Source: Hemerocallis citrina
Lineage: Eukaryota > Streptophyta > Magnoliopsida > Asparagales > Asphodelaceae
NCBI GenBank assembly: GCA_017893485.1
Contig: CM030364.1
Span: 205,243,327 to 205,307,326, forward strand
Length of the DNA: 64,000 nt
Direction of reading: 5' to 3'
This document shows, piece after piece, positions 34,560 through 46,640 of this stretch. Each line of letters opens with the position of its first letter. The first letter of the stretch is position 1. Position numbers and translations under genes: made by a program. Under the pieces are notes generated by a model. It did no database searches, had not been told where the DNA came from, and saw only the letters and a list, made by a program, of their open reading frames with translations.

Positions 34560-37500
34560 CAAGGGAGCTCATTGAAATATAACCTAATTTGCAATTCATC
34601 ACACACACGGTGGATATAACCTAATCTGCAGTCTTCCTAACCCATAACCCAATACCCTCTTCTTTGACCCAGTCTTCCCCAGATATTTCTTCACGTTCCC
34701 TAACAAGCAGATCATATCTTTTCCTCATATTCTCTTGATTCTCCAAATCACAACTTGCCAAAAAAAAATCTCTCATTATGATCCCCAACAAATTTTGTTA
34801 TTCACACCTACAATTGTTATCTCCAAAAACTTAACCCTAATTCTCTCTCTCCAACTCATCTCCCTCATCTCTCTTCCCGTGTGCCCTGCCCCCGACCTCC
34901 GGCCTACCGCTGCCTGTCGACTATACCAGTCGCCACCTCCCTACGTGAGCGTCACCCTCATCTCGACTCCACAGCCAGCAGCGCCCCCTCCTCCTTTCCT
35001 GCCTCCTTCCAAGTGCCAACAGACAGCAACAATGACAACAGCAGCCAGAGCGACAACCCCCCCTCGTCGTTGTCCCCTGTTTGCTGCGCCACCATCGTGC
35101 CATGTCGTGTCGCCCCTTGGCCGCCGTCGTCCTCCTCTCCACAGTGCACACCCCGACTGTCTCTCTCCTTGTGCACGTGTGATTGATCTCGAGTATCGAA
35201 TTTGTGTTCATGGTGATCGTGATCATCTTGTGCATCTCGTTTGTGATCCGTTCGTGCTATTGAGTTCGTGTCCGGGAATCTATTCCCGTTATTCTCACTT
35301 TCTTGTCTGATCTGTTGACAATTGCAAGGCAAGTAACTTTTATTCTTTTGTTGTATATACAAGTACTAAATACCGCATGTAGTGCCATTTTTTGGTTCCT
35401 AGATTCATTCTCATGAAAAACCCTTGTTAGATCTCGTCTCTATTTGTTGACCCATCCGTAGTCATCCTTTGTTACACACATGACATGAAAATAATTTAGA
35501 TCCAACTAGATTCTTGATGCATGTATGTATGTTGTTCATGATCCATGATATGTTGTATGACTTTTGCATGCTTGATGTGTTAGTCGTAGTATCTTGTGGT
35601 AGATTTGTTAAGACCCATACCATATTGTTTTGGACATCTATTATACCATGTTTTGTATTTCGTTACAATTTGGATTTGTTGCATATGAACTGTTTGATTT
35701 AATGCATAAGAAGATATTTCTATTTTTGCTTCTGCCCTGTTTTGTTTCTGATTTTAGGCCCTGCCGAGGTCAGTAAATCAAATTAATTTGTTAATATAAA
35801 TCGTAAATCCCGCTGTCTATTTTCCAGAATTTTTGACAGATCGTAGTTTCGATTTGTGGGTTGCGAGTTATTGTTGTTTTGCTATAAATGTGTTAAAAAT
35901 TCTAGAATCTAGGTTATGTGATTTCTATGTAGTCATTCATTTTAAATTGATGTTAAAGGTAATATTTGGACCTAATATTTTTCTGGGTATATCTAGACTT
36001 GACTGGGATTAACCCCAAATTTTTGTAGATTTATTTGTAGACATTTATAAACTATTCTATGCTTGTGAACAAACTACTATACTCTAGAATTTCATGTTGT
36101 TTAGTAACGAACCATAATTTCAACCTGATTCTAGTTGCTGTTGGTAAAAACTTTGTAAATATAAAATGTAGCCTGCTGTATCTATTTTATCACCCTTTTT
36201 AAAGATTTGGATTCGAGTTATACTTTGTAATTAATCACTGTTTTAGTACTGCTGTGTCAAGAATTTCAGATTCATAAATTTGCTGTATCTTGCTGTTTCC
36301 CGAATTTATTTGACTATACTATCTATCTTGGAATATTATGAAATATTATTTGCTGATACTAGACATGCTAGGTAATACCCCAGATTTTTCTTGGATTTAA
36401 ATCAGTAAGTTTTGTGCCATTTTTATGCTTGTGAATACAACCTTGTGATTTCTGGTTGAACATGATTTCTGTATATAATTCTGTTTTGAGCCCTGTTTCT
36501 GTGATTGTTATATAACTTGTGTATATGTGTTGGATTCGGCCGAGAGTCTGTTTTCTAGATTTTCTGACGAATCCAGTTTGCATGTTTGTGGCAACGGGAA
36601 ACTCAAATTTGGTACAGTACTGTCTTGCTGTCCAGAACTGAAAGTTTCATTGTCCTAGTCTTTAATGAGTCGTTTGTTACCCATTCGTGTCCTTTATCCA
36701 ACTTGTACTTGTCCCTTGTTATCTTACCATGTTTCTTGCCTTGTTTGTGAACGTCCATGTTTGACTTAAATAATAATAATAAGAAACCAAGCCGGGGTTA
36801 AAGGGAAAGATCTAATAGTGGAAAATGCATAAACGTGTACTCAGAAAGGGATCCATAGATCCTCCGTGATACTTGATACTTGATACTTGATACTTGATAC
36901 TTGATACTTGATACTTGACACGTGATTACTTGACACTTGCACACTTGATACTTGACATGTGATACTCGATACTTGATACTTGTCCCTGAGTACACTGCCA
37001 TCTATGATCCACTATGAAATCTAAAATGCAACTTGCTTGAACGTAGCAACCATGTGGTAAAATTTTGGGACGCATGAAATGATACCTAGTTAGGAATAAA
37101 TACAAGACTTGAGAATAACATGATCACTTGACACTTGATACTTGCTACTTGTACATAATACTTGACATTTGTTACTCATTTGCATGCTACTTGACACTTT
37201 GTTACATGCCACTTGCACCCGAATATCTTGCCATGCTATTATTTCTGTTCTTGATTTTGAGTTAGTTAATCTACCTTGCTGTCATATTTCTGCCATGCTT
37301 ACTTCTGTACTTACTTCCACTGTTACTCTATACTTGTCTATCTTTCCTGTACTTGTAGCCTGCACTATAAGCAACTCGTAACTTGCATTGACAGAGATTT
37401 GTTTTCTCTTTCCTTTTCCTGCAAATTTGTCACTTGCAGACTTTGGTGACCAGCTGCCCGATGGAGTAGGTGACCAAAGATTCTAGTTGGCTGGAGATCT

Positions 37501-37819
37501 TGCTACTATTTATTCTCGTTTTTTTATAAATAATTGTAACTTGTTTCATGGATATTTTATTGGGCATTTTGTCCCAGACTTGTGTTTTGTTCCAGACTTG
37601 ATTATTTGAAATTTAATATTCTTGTTTCCTTTCAAGTAATCCTATTGACTATATTAATTCAGTTATCCATGCGTGGTTGACTATTCCTCTTGTATATCTC
37701 TTGTTTATTTTTGTATATGTTGTAAAGATCCTGACAGCTTATGAATGGCGAAAGCCATTCGCTGGACTTGTGTCGCGTATCCGTATTTTGTATTCCTTCT
37801 GGGGAAACGGGGCGTGACA
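34560..37819 (+). mobile_element. LTR E3 (E family, 5' end unclear)
   Basis: Ends GGAAACGGGGCGTGACA at 37819, like E, and parallels E throughout: a GC-rich zone at 34870-35190 with CACGTG at 35174, AAGCCGGGGTTAAAGGGAAAGA near 36790 (29156 in E), the TACTTGA repeat zone, and GACGAGTTGCCTGATGGA (here GACCAGCTGCCCGATGGA, near 37448). No TGTAAC start was found between the MULE sequence and 34870; the TACCT that follows the end is not seen as a matching upstream copy. The 5' end is either truncated or too diverged. Confidence 0.75.
36868..36918. repeat. (GATACTT)7 heptamer array
   Basis: Seven perfect GATACTT units in LTR E3, continuing in degenerate form to about 36990. The matching zone of E (29540-29790) has the degenerate version. 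Confidence 0.92.
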
Positions 37820-37824
37820 TACCT

Positions 37825-38491
37825 TCAATAACCTCCATTGGTGATGGCAAAGATGATGTTGAAGGCTGATGAAGGAGAGGCTATGCTTATGAGATTGTTG
37901 TCGGAATGAAGATGGGTGGCGGGAATTAGGCGATTTTGTCCGAAATTGAAAATTAGGGCTTAGGGAGAACCCAATTTCAATGGGGATGGAGAGAGGAAGA
38001 TGAAGTGAAGTTGATAGTTGGATTTGGGAGAGATTTTACGAAGTAGGAGGAGAAGATTTGGGAGAGATTTTAGGGTTGTAGGGTTTTGGTTTCGCAAATA
38101 ATGTTAGAGCCGCAGTTCAAGAAGAAGATGAAGCGAAGTGAAGTGAAGTGAAGGGGGAAAGTTCGATTTTAAGAACTGGACTCCCATTGATGGTATATAT
38201 GAGGCCGTAGTTGCGAACTGCGGCCTAAGTGTTATCAAGGCCACAATACCCAACTGCGGCTTCGGTGAAATCTCCTTTGAACTACTTGGACTTGAGAAAT
38301 TACAAACCAAGTGTTGTGAGTCTATTATGGTACGTACTTAGGCCGCAGTTCACGACTGCAGCCTTGATGTCGAAGACGCCATAGTTCGGTACTGCGGCTT
38401 ATGGGGACAGACCTACCTTCAGAATTAGTTTCGGAACAGACCTATTTTGGAAATTAGTTTAAAAAACAGACCCATTTCGGGGGGAAAACAT
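37825..38491. repeat. MULE right TIR with internal dyads
   Basis: Inverted copy of the left TIR. It contains a hairpin GGCCGTAGTT, GCG loop, AACTGCGGCC (38203-38225) and weaker dyads at 38341-38363 and 38378-38398, all built on the GCCGCAGTT word. Confidence 0.85.
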
Positions 38492-38500
38492 CCTTGAAAT

Positions 38501-41500
38501 CTTCCATCGTTGGATCCAGTTTATCCAGATTTGAAATTAATGTTATGATGCTAATTATGTGTTTGTCAATGCAGCCCTATACGAAGAAGAAGCTGGATAC
38601 ATATTTTGTCCTGAACGAAATGAATGGAGTAATCAGCATTGTCTCACGACATTGTGGAGAAGATCCATTCACATATACTAAGGTAAACACACTCAGTGAA
38701 GACCCTAATTTTTCGATCCAGATTTTTTAACTTGAAATGTGAAAACTACTAATGATGCCCATTATTTGTTTGTGCTAATGTCTGACCATCTGAAACTTTA
38801 AATTCTGTTGGTTCTTGATGATTTATTAAGTCGTGGATCTTTGTTTCTGTAGTTTATATTGTAAGCATTTGTGGGTTTTGAGTAAGACTGCCCATTAACT
38901 TAAATTAGGTATGTATATTATCTTCTCCTTTACTTCTGCTGTAACCTAGACCCAGAGAAAGCGGATGCTTTTTTATGATTCTCTGTTGTCGACGAAGCAC
39001 CATGTGAAGAAGAAGCTGGTAGTATGTTTCGGCCTGAAAGGAAGGAATGGAGACATCAGTGATCTGAAGTCCCTCGGCACTGTCAGGAATATCCATTCAG
39101 GTATATAGTCAGGTAAAATACAGTCACTCGAAACCCTCAATCTTGGTTCCAGTTTATCTAAACTTGAAATTAAAGTTATAATGCCAATTATGTGTTTGTC
39201 ATTGCAACCCTATATGAAGAAGAAACTGGATACATATTTCGTCATGAGCGAAAGGAATGGAATCATCGGCAATCTGATGTCCCTGGTATTGTGGAGAAGA
39301 ATCATTCACGTAAACTAAGGTAAATATATCCAGTTTATTTAAACTTGAAATGTGGAAACTACTAATAATGTGCATTGTATGTTTGTGTTATTGTTTGACC
39401 TTTTGAAACATTAAAATTTGCAGGTCTCATTTATTTTTCTTCTGTTGTGGCCCAAATTTGGTGAAAGAGGATGGCCGACGATGATTCCCTATTGTCAATG
39501 CAGCGTGTTGTGAGAAGAAGAAGCTGGATATATGTTTTGAGTCTTTTTACCTGAAAGAAAGGATTGGAGTCATCAGTGATCTAAAGTCCTTAGGCATTGT
39601 GGGATAGTCAGGTAAAATACACTCACTTAGAACCCCATTCTTTCGATCCAGTTTATCTAAACTTGAAATGTAAGATATCTAATGTTAATTATGTGTTTGT
39701 CAGTGCGGCCTCTATATGATGAAGAAGCAGGATACATATTTAGTGCTGAACGAAAGGAATGGATGAATGGGCATTCTCGAAAAGGTCTATTTAGGTATTG
39801 TCAGGTAAAATGTACTCCTTCAAAACCACAAATTTTCAATCCAGTTTATTTCAACTTAAAATGTAAAAAAGACTATGATGCCCATTAGGTGTTTCTGTTA
39901 ATGTCTGACCTTTTGAAACTTCAAATTTTGTTAGCTCTCATGATTTATTCAGTGGATGATCTTGGTTTCTATTCTATATATTGTAAGTGTTTGTGGGTTT
40001 CTAGGTATAAGGCTGCCCCATTGACTTGAATTAGGTATATTTTCATCTCCTTTTCTTCTGCTATGACCTAGGTTCGGAGAAAGATGATGCACTTCGATGA
40101 TTCTCTGTTGTCAATGAAGCACCATGTGAAGAAGAGGCTGGATATATGTTTCAGTTGAAAGGAAGGAATGGAGACATCAGCAATCTGAAGTCCCTCGGAT
40201 CTGTCGGGAAGATCCATTCAGATATATAGTCAGGTAAAACACTCACTCGAAACCCGTAGTTTTTTTGTTCAATTTATCTAAACTTGAAGTTATGTTATGA
40301 TGCTAATTATGTGTTTGTCTATGCAGCCCAATATGAAGAAGAAGCTCGATAAATATTTCGTCTTGAATGGAGGAATGCAGGCATCGACAATCGGAAGTCC
40401 CACGGCATTGTGAAGAAGATCTATTCACGTACACTAAGGTAAATACACTCACTCGAGTCCCTACTTTCTCAATCCTATTTATTTAAACTTGAAATGTGAA
40501 AACTACTAACGATGGCCATTATATGTTTGTGTTAAAGTCTGACCTTTTGAAACATTAATTTTTGTAGGCTGTTAATGATTTATTAAGTCGTAAATTTTGT
40601 TTCTATAGTTTATAAGTTAGTGTTTGTGGGTTATAAATAAGACTGACAATTAACTTGAATTAGGTATCATATCATCTCCTTTACTTCTGTTGTGACCTAG
40701 AATCAGAGAAAGAGGATGCTCTTCGATGATTCTCTGTTGTCAATGAAGCATTATGTGAGAAGAAGCTTGGATATATGTTTCGGACTGAAAGGGAGGAAGG
40801 GAGACATCAACTATTTGAAGTCCCTTGGCATTGTCCTGAAGATCTATTGAAGATAGTCAAGTAAAATACACTCACTCGAAACCCTCAGCCTTCTGTTCCA
40901 GTTTATCTAAACCTGGAATTAATGTTATGATGCTAATTATGTGTTTGTTAATGCAGCCCTATATGATGAAGAAGCTGATACATATTTTGTCCTGAATGAG
41001 AGTAATGGAGTCATCAGTAATCTGAAGTCCGTCGGCATTGTGGAGAAGACCCATTCATGTATACTAGGTAAATATACTTACTCAATACCCTAATTTTTTG
41101 ATCCAGTTTATTTTATTAAACTTGAAATGTAAAAACTGCTAATGATGCCAGTTATCTAGTTGTTTTAATATCTGACCTTTTGAAACTTCAAAATTTCAAA
41201 GTTCTTCATGATTTTTCAGTCTTAAATAATTGTTTCTATTGTTTAGTTGTAAGTGATTGTGTTTTTTTACTACCTTTTAACATGAATATGGTATCTTCTC
41301 ATCTCCTTCTATTCTGCGGTGACCTTGATTTGGAGAAAGAAGATGCTTCTTGATGATTGTCTGTTGACAGTGAAGATATGAGGAGAAAGCTGAATATATG
41401 TTTCATCCTAGAAAGGGGTGGAGTCATCAGTGATCTAAAGTCCCTTGGCATTGCCGAGAAGATCCTTTCGGATATTGTCAGCCAAATTACATTCACCTGA

Positions 41501-42418
41501 AACCCCAAATTTTCGATCCATTTTATCTGATCTTGAAATGTAAAAAGTACTAGACACCAATTATATGCTTGTTAATGCAACCGTATAAGAAGAAGAAGAA
41601 GCTGGATATATACTTCCTCCTGAAACAAAGGAATGGAGTCATCGGGAAGCGGAAGTTCCTCGGTATTCTGGAGAAGATCGGTTCATGTATACTAAGTTAA
41701 ATACACATTCCAGAAGCTAATTTTTCTGTCCAGTTTATTTAAACTTGAAATGTGAAAACTACTAATGATGCCCATTATGTGTTTGTGTTAATGTCTGACC
41801 TTTTCAAACTTCAAATATTGTAGGTCTCATATTGTTCTCTTCTGTTGTGGCCTCGATTTAGAGAAAGAAGATGGATGTCGATGATTCTCTGTCGTCAATA
41901 ATGCACTATGAGAAGAAGCAACTGGATATATGTTTGGCCCGAAAGAAAGGATTGGAGTAGTCAGCTATCTAAGGTCTCTAGGCATTGTGGTATAGTCTGG
42001 TAAATTACACTCACTTGAAACCCCATTCTTTCGATCCTGTTTATCTAAACTTGAAATGTAAGAGCTACTCTGATGCCAATTACGTGTTTGTCAATGCAGC
42101 CCTATTCATATTTAGTGCTGAACAAAAGGAACGGAGACATCGGCATTCTCGAGGAGGTCCATTCAGGTATTGTCAGGTAAAATATACTCCCGCAAAACCC
42201 ACAATTTTTCGTCCAGTTTATATAAACTTCAAATGTAAAAGTACTATGTTGCCCATGATATACTTGTATTAATGTCCGACCTTTCGAAACTTCAAATATT
42301 GATAGCTTTCAATGATTTATTCAGTTGTAATTCTTCATATTGTAAGTGATTGTGGGTTCTAGGTATAAGGCTCCCACTGACTTGAATTTAGGTATATTCT
42401 CATCTCCTTTTCTTATTG
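38501..42418 (+). repeat. Tandem array of two-exon units, ~630-bp period
   Basis: Unit starts at about 38575, 39208, 39700, 40330, 40957, 41585 and 42100 (spacing about 630, or about 500 where shortened). Each unit has exon-like segment a after a splice-acceptor-like TTTGTCAATGCAG, and segment b after TGTTGTCAATGAAG, ending before AGGTAAAAT or AGGTAAAT, which are donor-like. In the most open copies segment a reads EEAGYIFSAERKEW (39718), and segment b reads EEEAGSMFRPERKEWRHQ (near 39000). Both carry a shared motif of about 38 residues (EEEAGY.F.PERKEW). Most copies now have frameshifts. I do not recognise the protein. The array is interrupted by the MULE (left remnant 16672-17064). Confidence 0.7.
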
Positions 42419-42423
42419 CCACC

Positions 42424-43040
42424 TGATATGGCTAAAAATGGGGTTAAATAGAAACCGTCCAAATCAGGCACGAATCTTAAAGTCTGGGGGTAAAATGGTA
42501 ATTTCACCTACAAACGGGTCTGAAATGGGTACTGGATCTCTTCCCCAAAGATCCAATAATCCACGAACGGATCCACCTCAACCGGGTGCGGGTTTCAACC
42601 CGCAGAAAATCCGGTCCAGCAGGATAGGATTAGGATCTCTGATTAATACTAATCAACGGCCCTGATCCACATCTATCCTTTCACTGGGAATTAGGGATTA
42701 CATTCCTAATCTGATTACGGGGATTATATTCCTTATCAGATCACAGGGATTACATTCCTAATCTGATCCCTAAGGCGACTATAAATACCCCCCATCCACC
42801 ACCATTAGGAAGTAATCAATCTTTTGCCAATTTACGCTCTTTCATAATCTTCCTGATTACTGACTTGAGCGTCAAAGGGTGCGTCGCCGGGATCAACTCC
42901 GGTGTCTCGCACTTTTTGCAGGTGAATGGTAGGAGTCAATGGTCAAACTCTGGCAGAACAGGTAACAGGTTTGCTATTCAAGTTTTCCAAGAATCCACAA
43001 ATACTATCTGTTTGCCCCCACACCAGATTTAGCGGTAACA
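42424..43040 (+). repeat. Tat element 5' LTR
   Basis: 617 bp. TATAAATACCCC at 42780, with transcription expected about 30 bp on. Internal direct repeat GGGATTACATTCCTAATCTGAT (near 42690 and 42748; each shown in full only in part here). Confidence 0.95.
42780..42787 (+). promoter_or_regulatory. Tat 5' LTR TATA box
   Basis: TATAAATA, conserved at 53324-53331 in the 3' LTR. Confidence 0.75.
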
Positions 43041-43042
43041 GA

Positions 43043-43060
43043 TTGGCGCCTTCTGTGGGA
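43043..43060 (+). other. Tat element primer binding site
   Basis: TTGGCGCCTTCTGTGGGA begins two bases after the LTR. TGGCGCC...GTGGGA is the usual form in Tat/Ogre elements, often ascribed to tRNA-Arg; the tRNA is not proven here. Confidence 0.8.
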
Positions 43061-43113
43061 AACCAAACGAATAGCAGCCTCCCCTCTTCCCGTTGGTCAG
43101 ATCTTCTCCAGCC

Positions 43114-44864
43114 ATGCCTCCCAGGAAAGTAAGATCCCGAGGGTCCAACCGCGGACCCAACCCCCCTGATCAGCAACAGGAAGTCCCCATCCAACCCACT
43201 CAGCAGCAGGGGCAACTTCCACCTCAAGCCGAGGACCCTCTCCAACAGGACCAACCTCCTCTTCAGAATCAACAACCTCCTAAGGGTCCCGCCGGTCCTC
43301 AAAATGCCGATGCAGGGGTCTCGCGCCCCAACCCGTAGAAACAACCTCTCCATCAGAACCACGTCTCAATACACAATGCCTCTACGGATTCTATGCCCTC
43401 CCACAATCCCCGAGTTTCCGACCTTCGCAATACCATCCTTAATCGGCAGAAGGATGAGGATCTTCGCCGCCGTCTGGATGAGAAGCGGGCCCGAGAGGGA
43501 GCCTCCCGCCAACAACGTCCGGATGAGCGATCTCTTCACCGCCGAGACTACAAAAGGTCCCCTACCCGAAGAGGGCGGAGAGAGTCCCCCGAGCATCACA
43601 GGAGAAGACCCCTATTCCCCTGCCGGTCGGCAACATCCGAGGAACGATGAGGCACCCATCACTCATGCCGAGTTCCAGCAATTCCAAGCAACCATCCTAC
43701 AAGCTCTCAATCTCTGTCCCAACAACACCAATGCTCCAAGGATTCCCACTCCTCCTCCGGTCTGAAGTCCTCGACGACGGTCCCTAACTCCTCCCCAGCT
43801 CCTAGCAACCCCCAGCACATTCCTAGCCCTCGCCGCTCTAGGAGCTACCTTCGTTGTAGCCCCCGCCCTTCCTCGTACGAAGACGAGTCTAGAGGCTCGG
43901 TTGGTTACCGTCGAAGAGATGATGCTGTCTACTGCCATCTCCACGAAATGGAGAGGCGCTTGGGTCAGTTAGACAGAGAAGAAGAGCTTAGAGGAAGGAC
44001 CCTGCGCCCCGTCGACCTCCTTTTTCCCGAACCATAATGGAGGTGCCCGTACCAATTGGCTTTAAACCTCCTCAATTTGAGACTTATTCCGGGGAGTCTG
44101 ACCTCGTCGATCACATCGAAAGCTTCAAGACCCTCATGCTCATCCATCAAGCTTCTGATGCCCTGCTGTGCAAGACCTTCCCTGCTACTCTCAAGGGCCC
44201 GGCTCGAGAATGGTATTCTCGCCTTGCCCCATCCTCAATATTCTCCTTCAAGCAATTCGAGGCCCTTTTCGTCACCCACTTCGTGAGTAGCCGCCGAACT
44301 GAGAAGACCAGCATTTCGCTACTTTACCTCAACCAGAAGAAGGGTGTGAAGCTGAGAGACTATGTGAAAAGGTTCACAGTGGAAGCCAGGTCCATAGCAT
44401 CCCTTGACCAGTCGGTCGCTGCAGCAACATTCCAATCCAATGTCCTCAATTCTAGCCTCCGCTCCTCCCTCGCCAAGAAGCCCCCGCAGAACTTCTCTGA
44501 CCTCTTCCTCCGGAGCGAAAAGTATATTCGGGCCGAGGAAGCTGAGCACTGCTCCAACTTGGAGGGGTCTTCCTCCGGGTCCAAGAGAAAGGGAACAGAA
44601 GAGGAAGAGGCCAAGAAGCTCCAGAAGGATAATGGCGGGCAGCGCCGACCTCCCCCCAGATTTGAAAAGTTTACTCCCCTGAATGCCAACATCTCCACAA
44701 TTCTCATGGAAGTTGAGAAGGAGGGGGTGATACCTCCTGCGCCAAAAATGAACACCCTCGGCAAGAAGAGGGACAAAGAGAAGTGGTGCCGCTATCACCG
44801 GGACCATGGCCACGACACCAATGATTTTCGGGCCTTGAAGAACGAGATAGAAGCCCTCATCTAG
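43114..44864 (+). pseudogene. Gag of Tat element, broken
   Basis: The ATG at 43114 opens MPPRKVRSRGSN, the usual start, followed by a proline/glutamine-rich leader. The frame has a stop at 43336, continues to about 43650, then shifts. The capsid-like retrotransposon gag domain (44037-44864) is open for 275 codons, with the GPAREWYSRL block (near residue 57) and, at the C-terminus, CRYHRDHGHDTNDF, the CxxHxxxGHxTxxC-like motif of this lineage with its last cysteine replaced by F. Gag forms the particle that packages element RNA. A TAG at 44862 separates it from protease. Confidence 0.85.
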
Positions 44865-44885
44865 AGGGGTTAGCTTACTAAGTTC

Positions 44886-45720
44886 GTGAGAAAGGACCGA
44901 GCCGATCTTCCTCCCCCGCCTCGGGGGGCTAACAAGCATCCTGAACGCGATGAAATGCTCGAATTCGAAGAGGAGCGTGTCCTACACCTCATCCATGGGG
45001 GCCCAATGGGGGGCTCCTCCAACTCCTCCCAAAAGGCGTTTATAAGGGAAGTTAATTCGGTTTGCACCACACCTCCTCCTAAAGGCCTCGGAGTGCCCGT
45101 CACATTCTCAGATGAAGACCTTGAGGGTGTCCGGACCCCCCATTGTGATGCCCTTGTCATCAACCTCCATATGGCAAACTTTAAAGTGGAGAGGATCCTA
45201 GTGGACAATGGCAGCTCCGTTAACATCCTCTTCCTCGCCGCTTTCAAAGGCCTCAAACTATCCTGAGACAGACTTAAACCCGCCAGCTACACACTCTATG
45301 GCTTCACGGGAGTGCCAGTGACTATTGAAGGGGTGATCTCCCTCGACGTAACCACTGGCAAAACTCCTACTACCCGAACGGAGTCGATGGACTTTATGGT
45401 CGTGGATGTCCCTACAGCCTACAATGTCATTTTGGGTCGGCCCGGCTTAGCTGCTCTCGAAGCCATTCCCTCCGCTTATCACCTCAAGATGAAATTCCCC
45501 ACCCGGACAGGAGTAGGGAAAGTAAAGGGCAATCAGGAAACGGCCCGCAAGTGCTACATGACCTCTACTATGGGTCCAGTCCTCTCCCTCAAAACTCTTG
45601 AAATCCCCCAAGATGTTGGCCGACCAACGTCCGAGCCGGTGGATGAGTTGGAGGAAGTGCTCTTCTCTGAGCAGGATCCAAGCCGAAAGTTCTTTGTTAG
45701 CAAGTCCCTCCCATCTGTCC
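44886..45720 (+). pseudogene. Protease region of Tat element
   Basis: In the same frame as gag. The aspartic protease active-site block reads ILVDNGSSVNILF (near 45196): DNGSS in place of the usual DTGSS, a substitution common in Tat elements. A stop at 45264 interrupts it; it continues from 45312 through NVILGRPGL (near 45430), the second conserved protease block. It cleaves the polyprotein. Confidence 0.8.
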
Positions 45721-46640
45721 TATGCTCCGACATAGTCCAGTGCATTCGAACGAACCGCGATCTCTTTGCATGGTCGGCTGCAGACATGCCCAGAATTTTC
45801 GAAGAACTCTTAGTCCACCACCTCAGCGTTGCTCCGGGGTCCAAACCGATCCAACAGAAGAGGCGCAAGTTCGCTCCCGAGCGCCAGCAAGCTATAAAAG
45901 AGGAGGTGGACAAGCTCTTGAAGGCTCGGTTCATACAAGAGGTAAATTATCCCGAATGGCTCTCGAATGTAGTAATGGTGAAGAAGTCCAATGGGACCTG
46001 GAGGATTTGTATAGACTTTACCGACCTCAACAAGGCATGCCCCAAAGAACCATTCCCTCTTCCAAGCATCGATACTTTGATTGACACCACTTCGGGCTAT
46101 GAACTCCTTAGCTTCATGGACGCCTTCTCAGGCTACAATCAGATTCGTATGTTTTCCCCCGGATATCCCGAAGACCTCCTTTGTAACCGATCAGGTCCTC
46201 TACTGCTACAAGGTAATGCCCTTCGGTTTGAAGAATGCAGGCGCCACTTATCAACGCCTCGTCAACAAGGTTTTTCAAGCTCAGATCGGCCCAAATATGG
46301 AGATATATGTTGACGATATGCTTGTGAAGAGCATCCACGGGGCCGATCATGTGGCCGACCTGCAAGAGGCGTTCGATGTACGCTCAACCCGAACAAGTGT
46401 GTGTTCGGGGTCTCGTCGGGGAAATTCCTAGGCTTCATGGTCAGCCAGAGAGGAATCGAAGCCAACCCCGATAAGATCAAGGCCATATTGGACATGGCTC
46501 CCCCGAAGAATGTTAAAGAGGTCCAAAAACTAACGGGTTGCCTTGCAGCCATAGGGGGTTTCCTTTCCAAGTCAGGGGAGATGTGTCTTCCCTTCTTCAA
46601 AGCTCTCAGGGGGGCCAAAGGTTTCGAGTGGGGTCAGCAG
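45721..46640 (+). pseudogene. Reverse transcriptase of Tat element
   Basis: Blocks in order: FAPERQQAIKEEVDKLL (45868), VKKSNGTWRICIDFTDLN (45978; catalytic D in the next block), FMDAFSGYNQI (46112), then a frameshift near 46155, FGLKNAGATYQRLV (46225), YVDDMLVKS (46307; catalytic D pair) and a deletion or shift near 46375. The sequence resumes [14 protein letters not shown] (46420). All active-site residues are present; the reading frame is not continuous. Confidence 0.88.

Larger units (their letters stand above)
17065..38491 (+). mobile_element. Mutator-like element (MULE), 21.4 kb, inflated by insertions
   Basis: The two ends are inverted copies of each other: 17065-17313 plus 23417-23756 against 37825-38491 on the other strand, about 600 bp, with the outer 370 bp clearly alike. 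Flanks are CTTGAAACC (17056-17064) and CTTGAAATC (38492-38500), 8 of 9 bases, fitting the 9-bp duplication typical of Mutator. Both flanks are the same exon-array repeat. Inside are fragments of a mudrA-type transposase (23935-24205 plus strand, 33098-33317 minus strand, 33556-34085 plus strand). The element has been opened by solo LTRs at 17314, 24774 and 27065, by an LTR at 24206, by a hAT element and by an LTR ending at 37819. It cannot encode its transposase now. Confidence 0.85.

Noticed and set aside
34735..35362. Open frames of about 100-190 codons
   Set aside because: Same GC-rich zone of LTR E3; low-complexity composition, no conserved frame between E and E3.
42438..42665. A 75-codon frame repeated at 52967-53209
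   Set aside because: It is LTR sequence present twice because the LTR is; no domain, and it overlaps the promoter.
43304..45300. Long minus-strand frames opposite gag and protease
   Set aside because: They mirror the GC-rich plus-strand coding sequence, have no motifs and no splice signals, unlike the antisense gene at 49297-51223.
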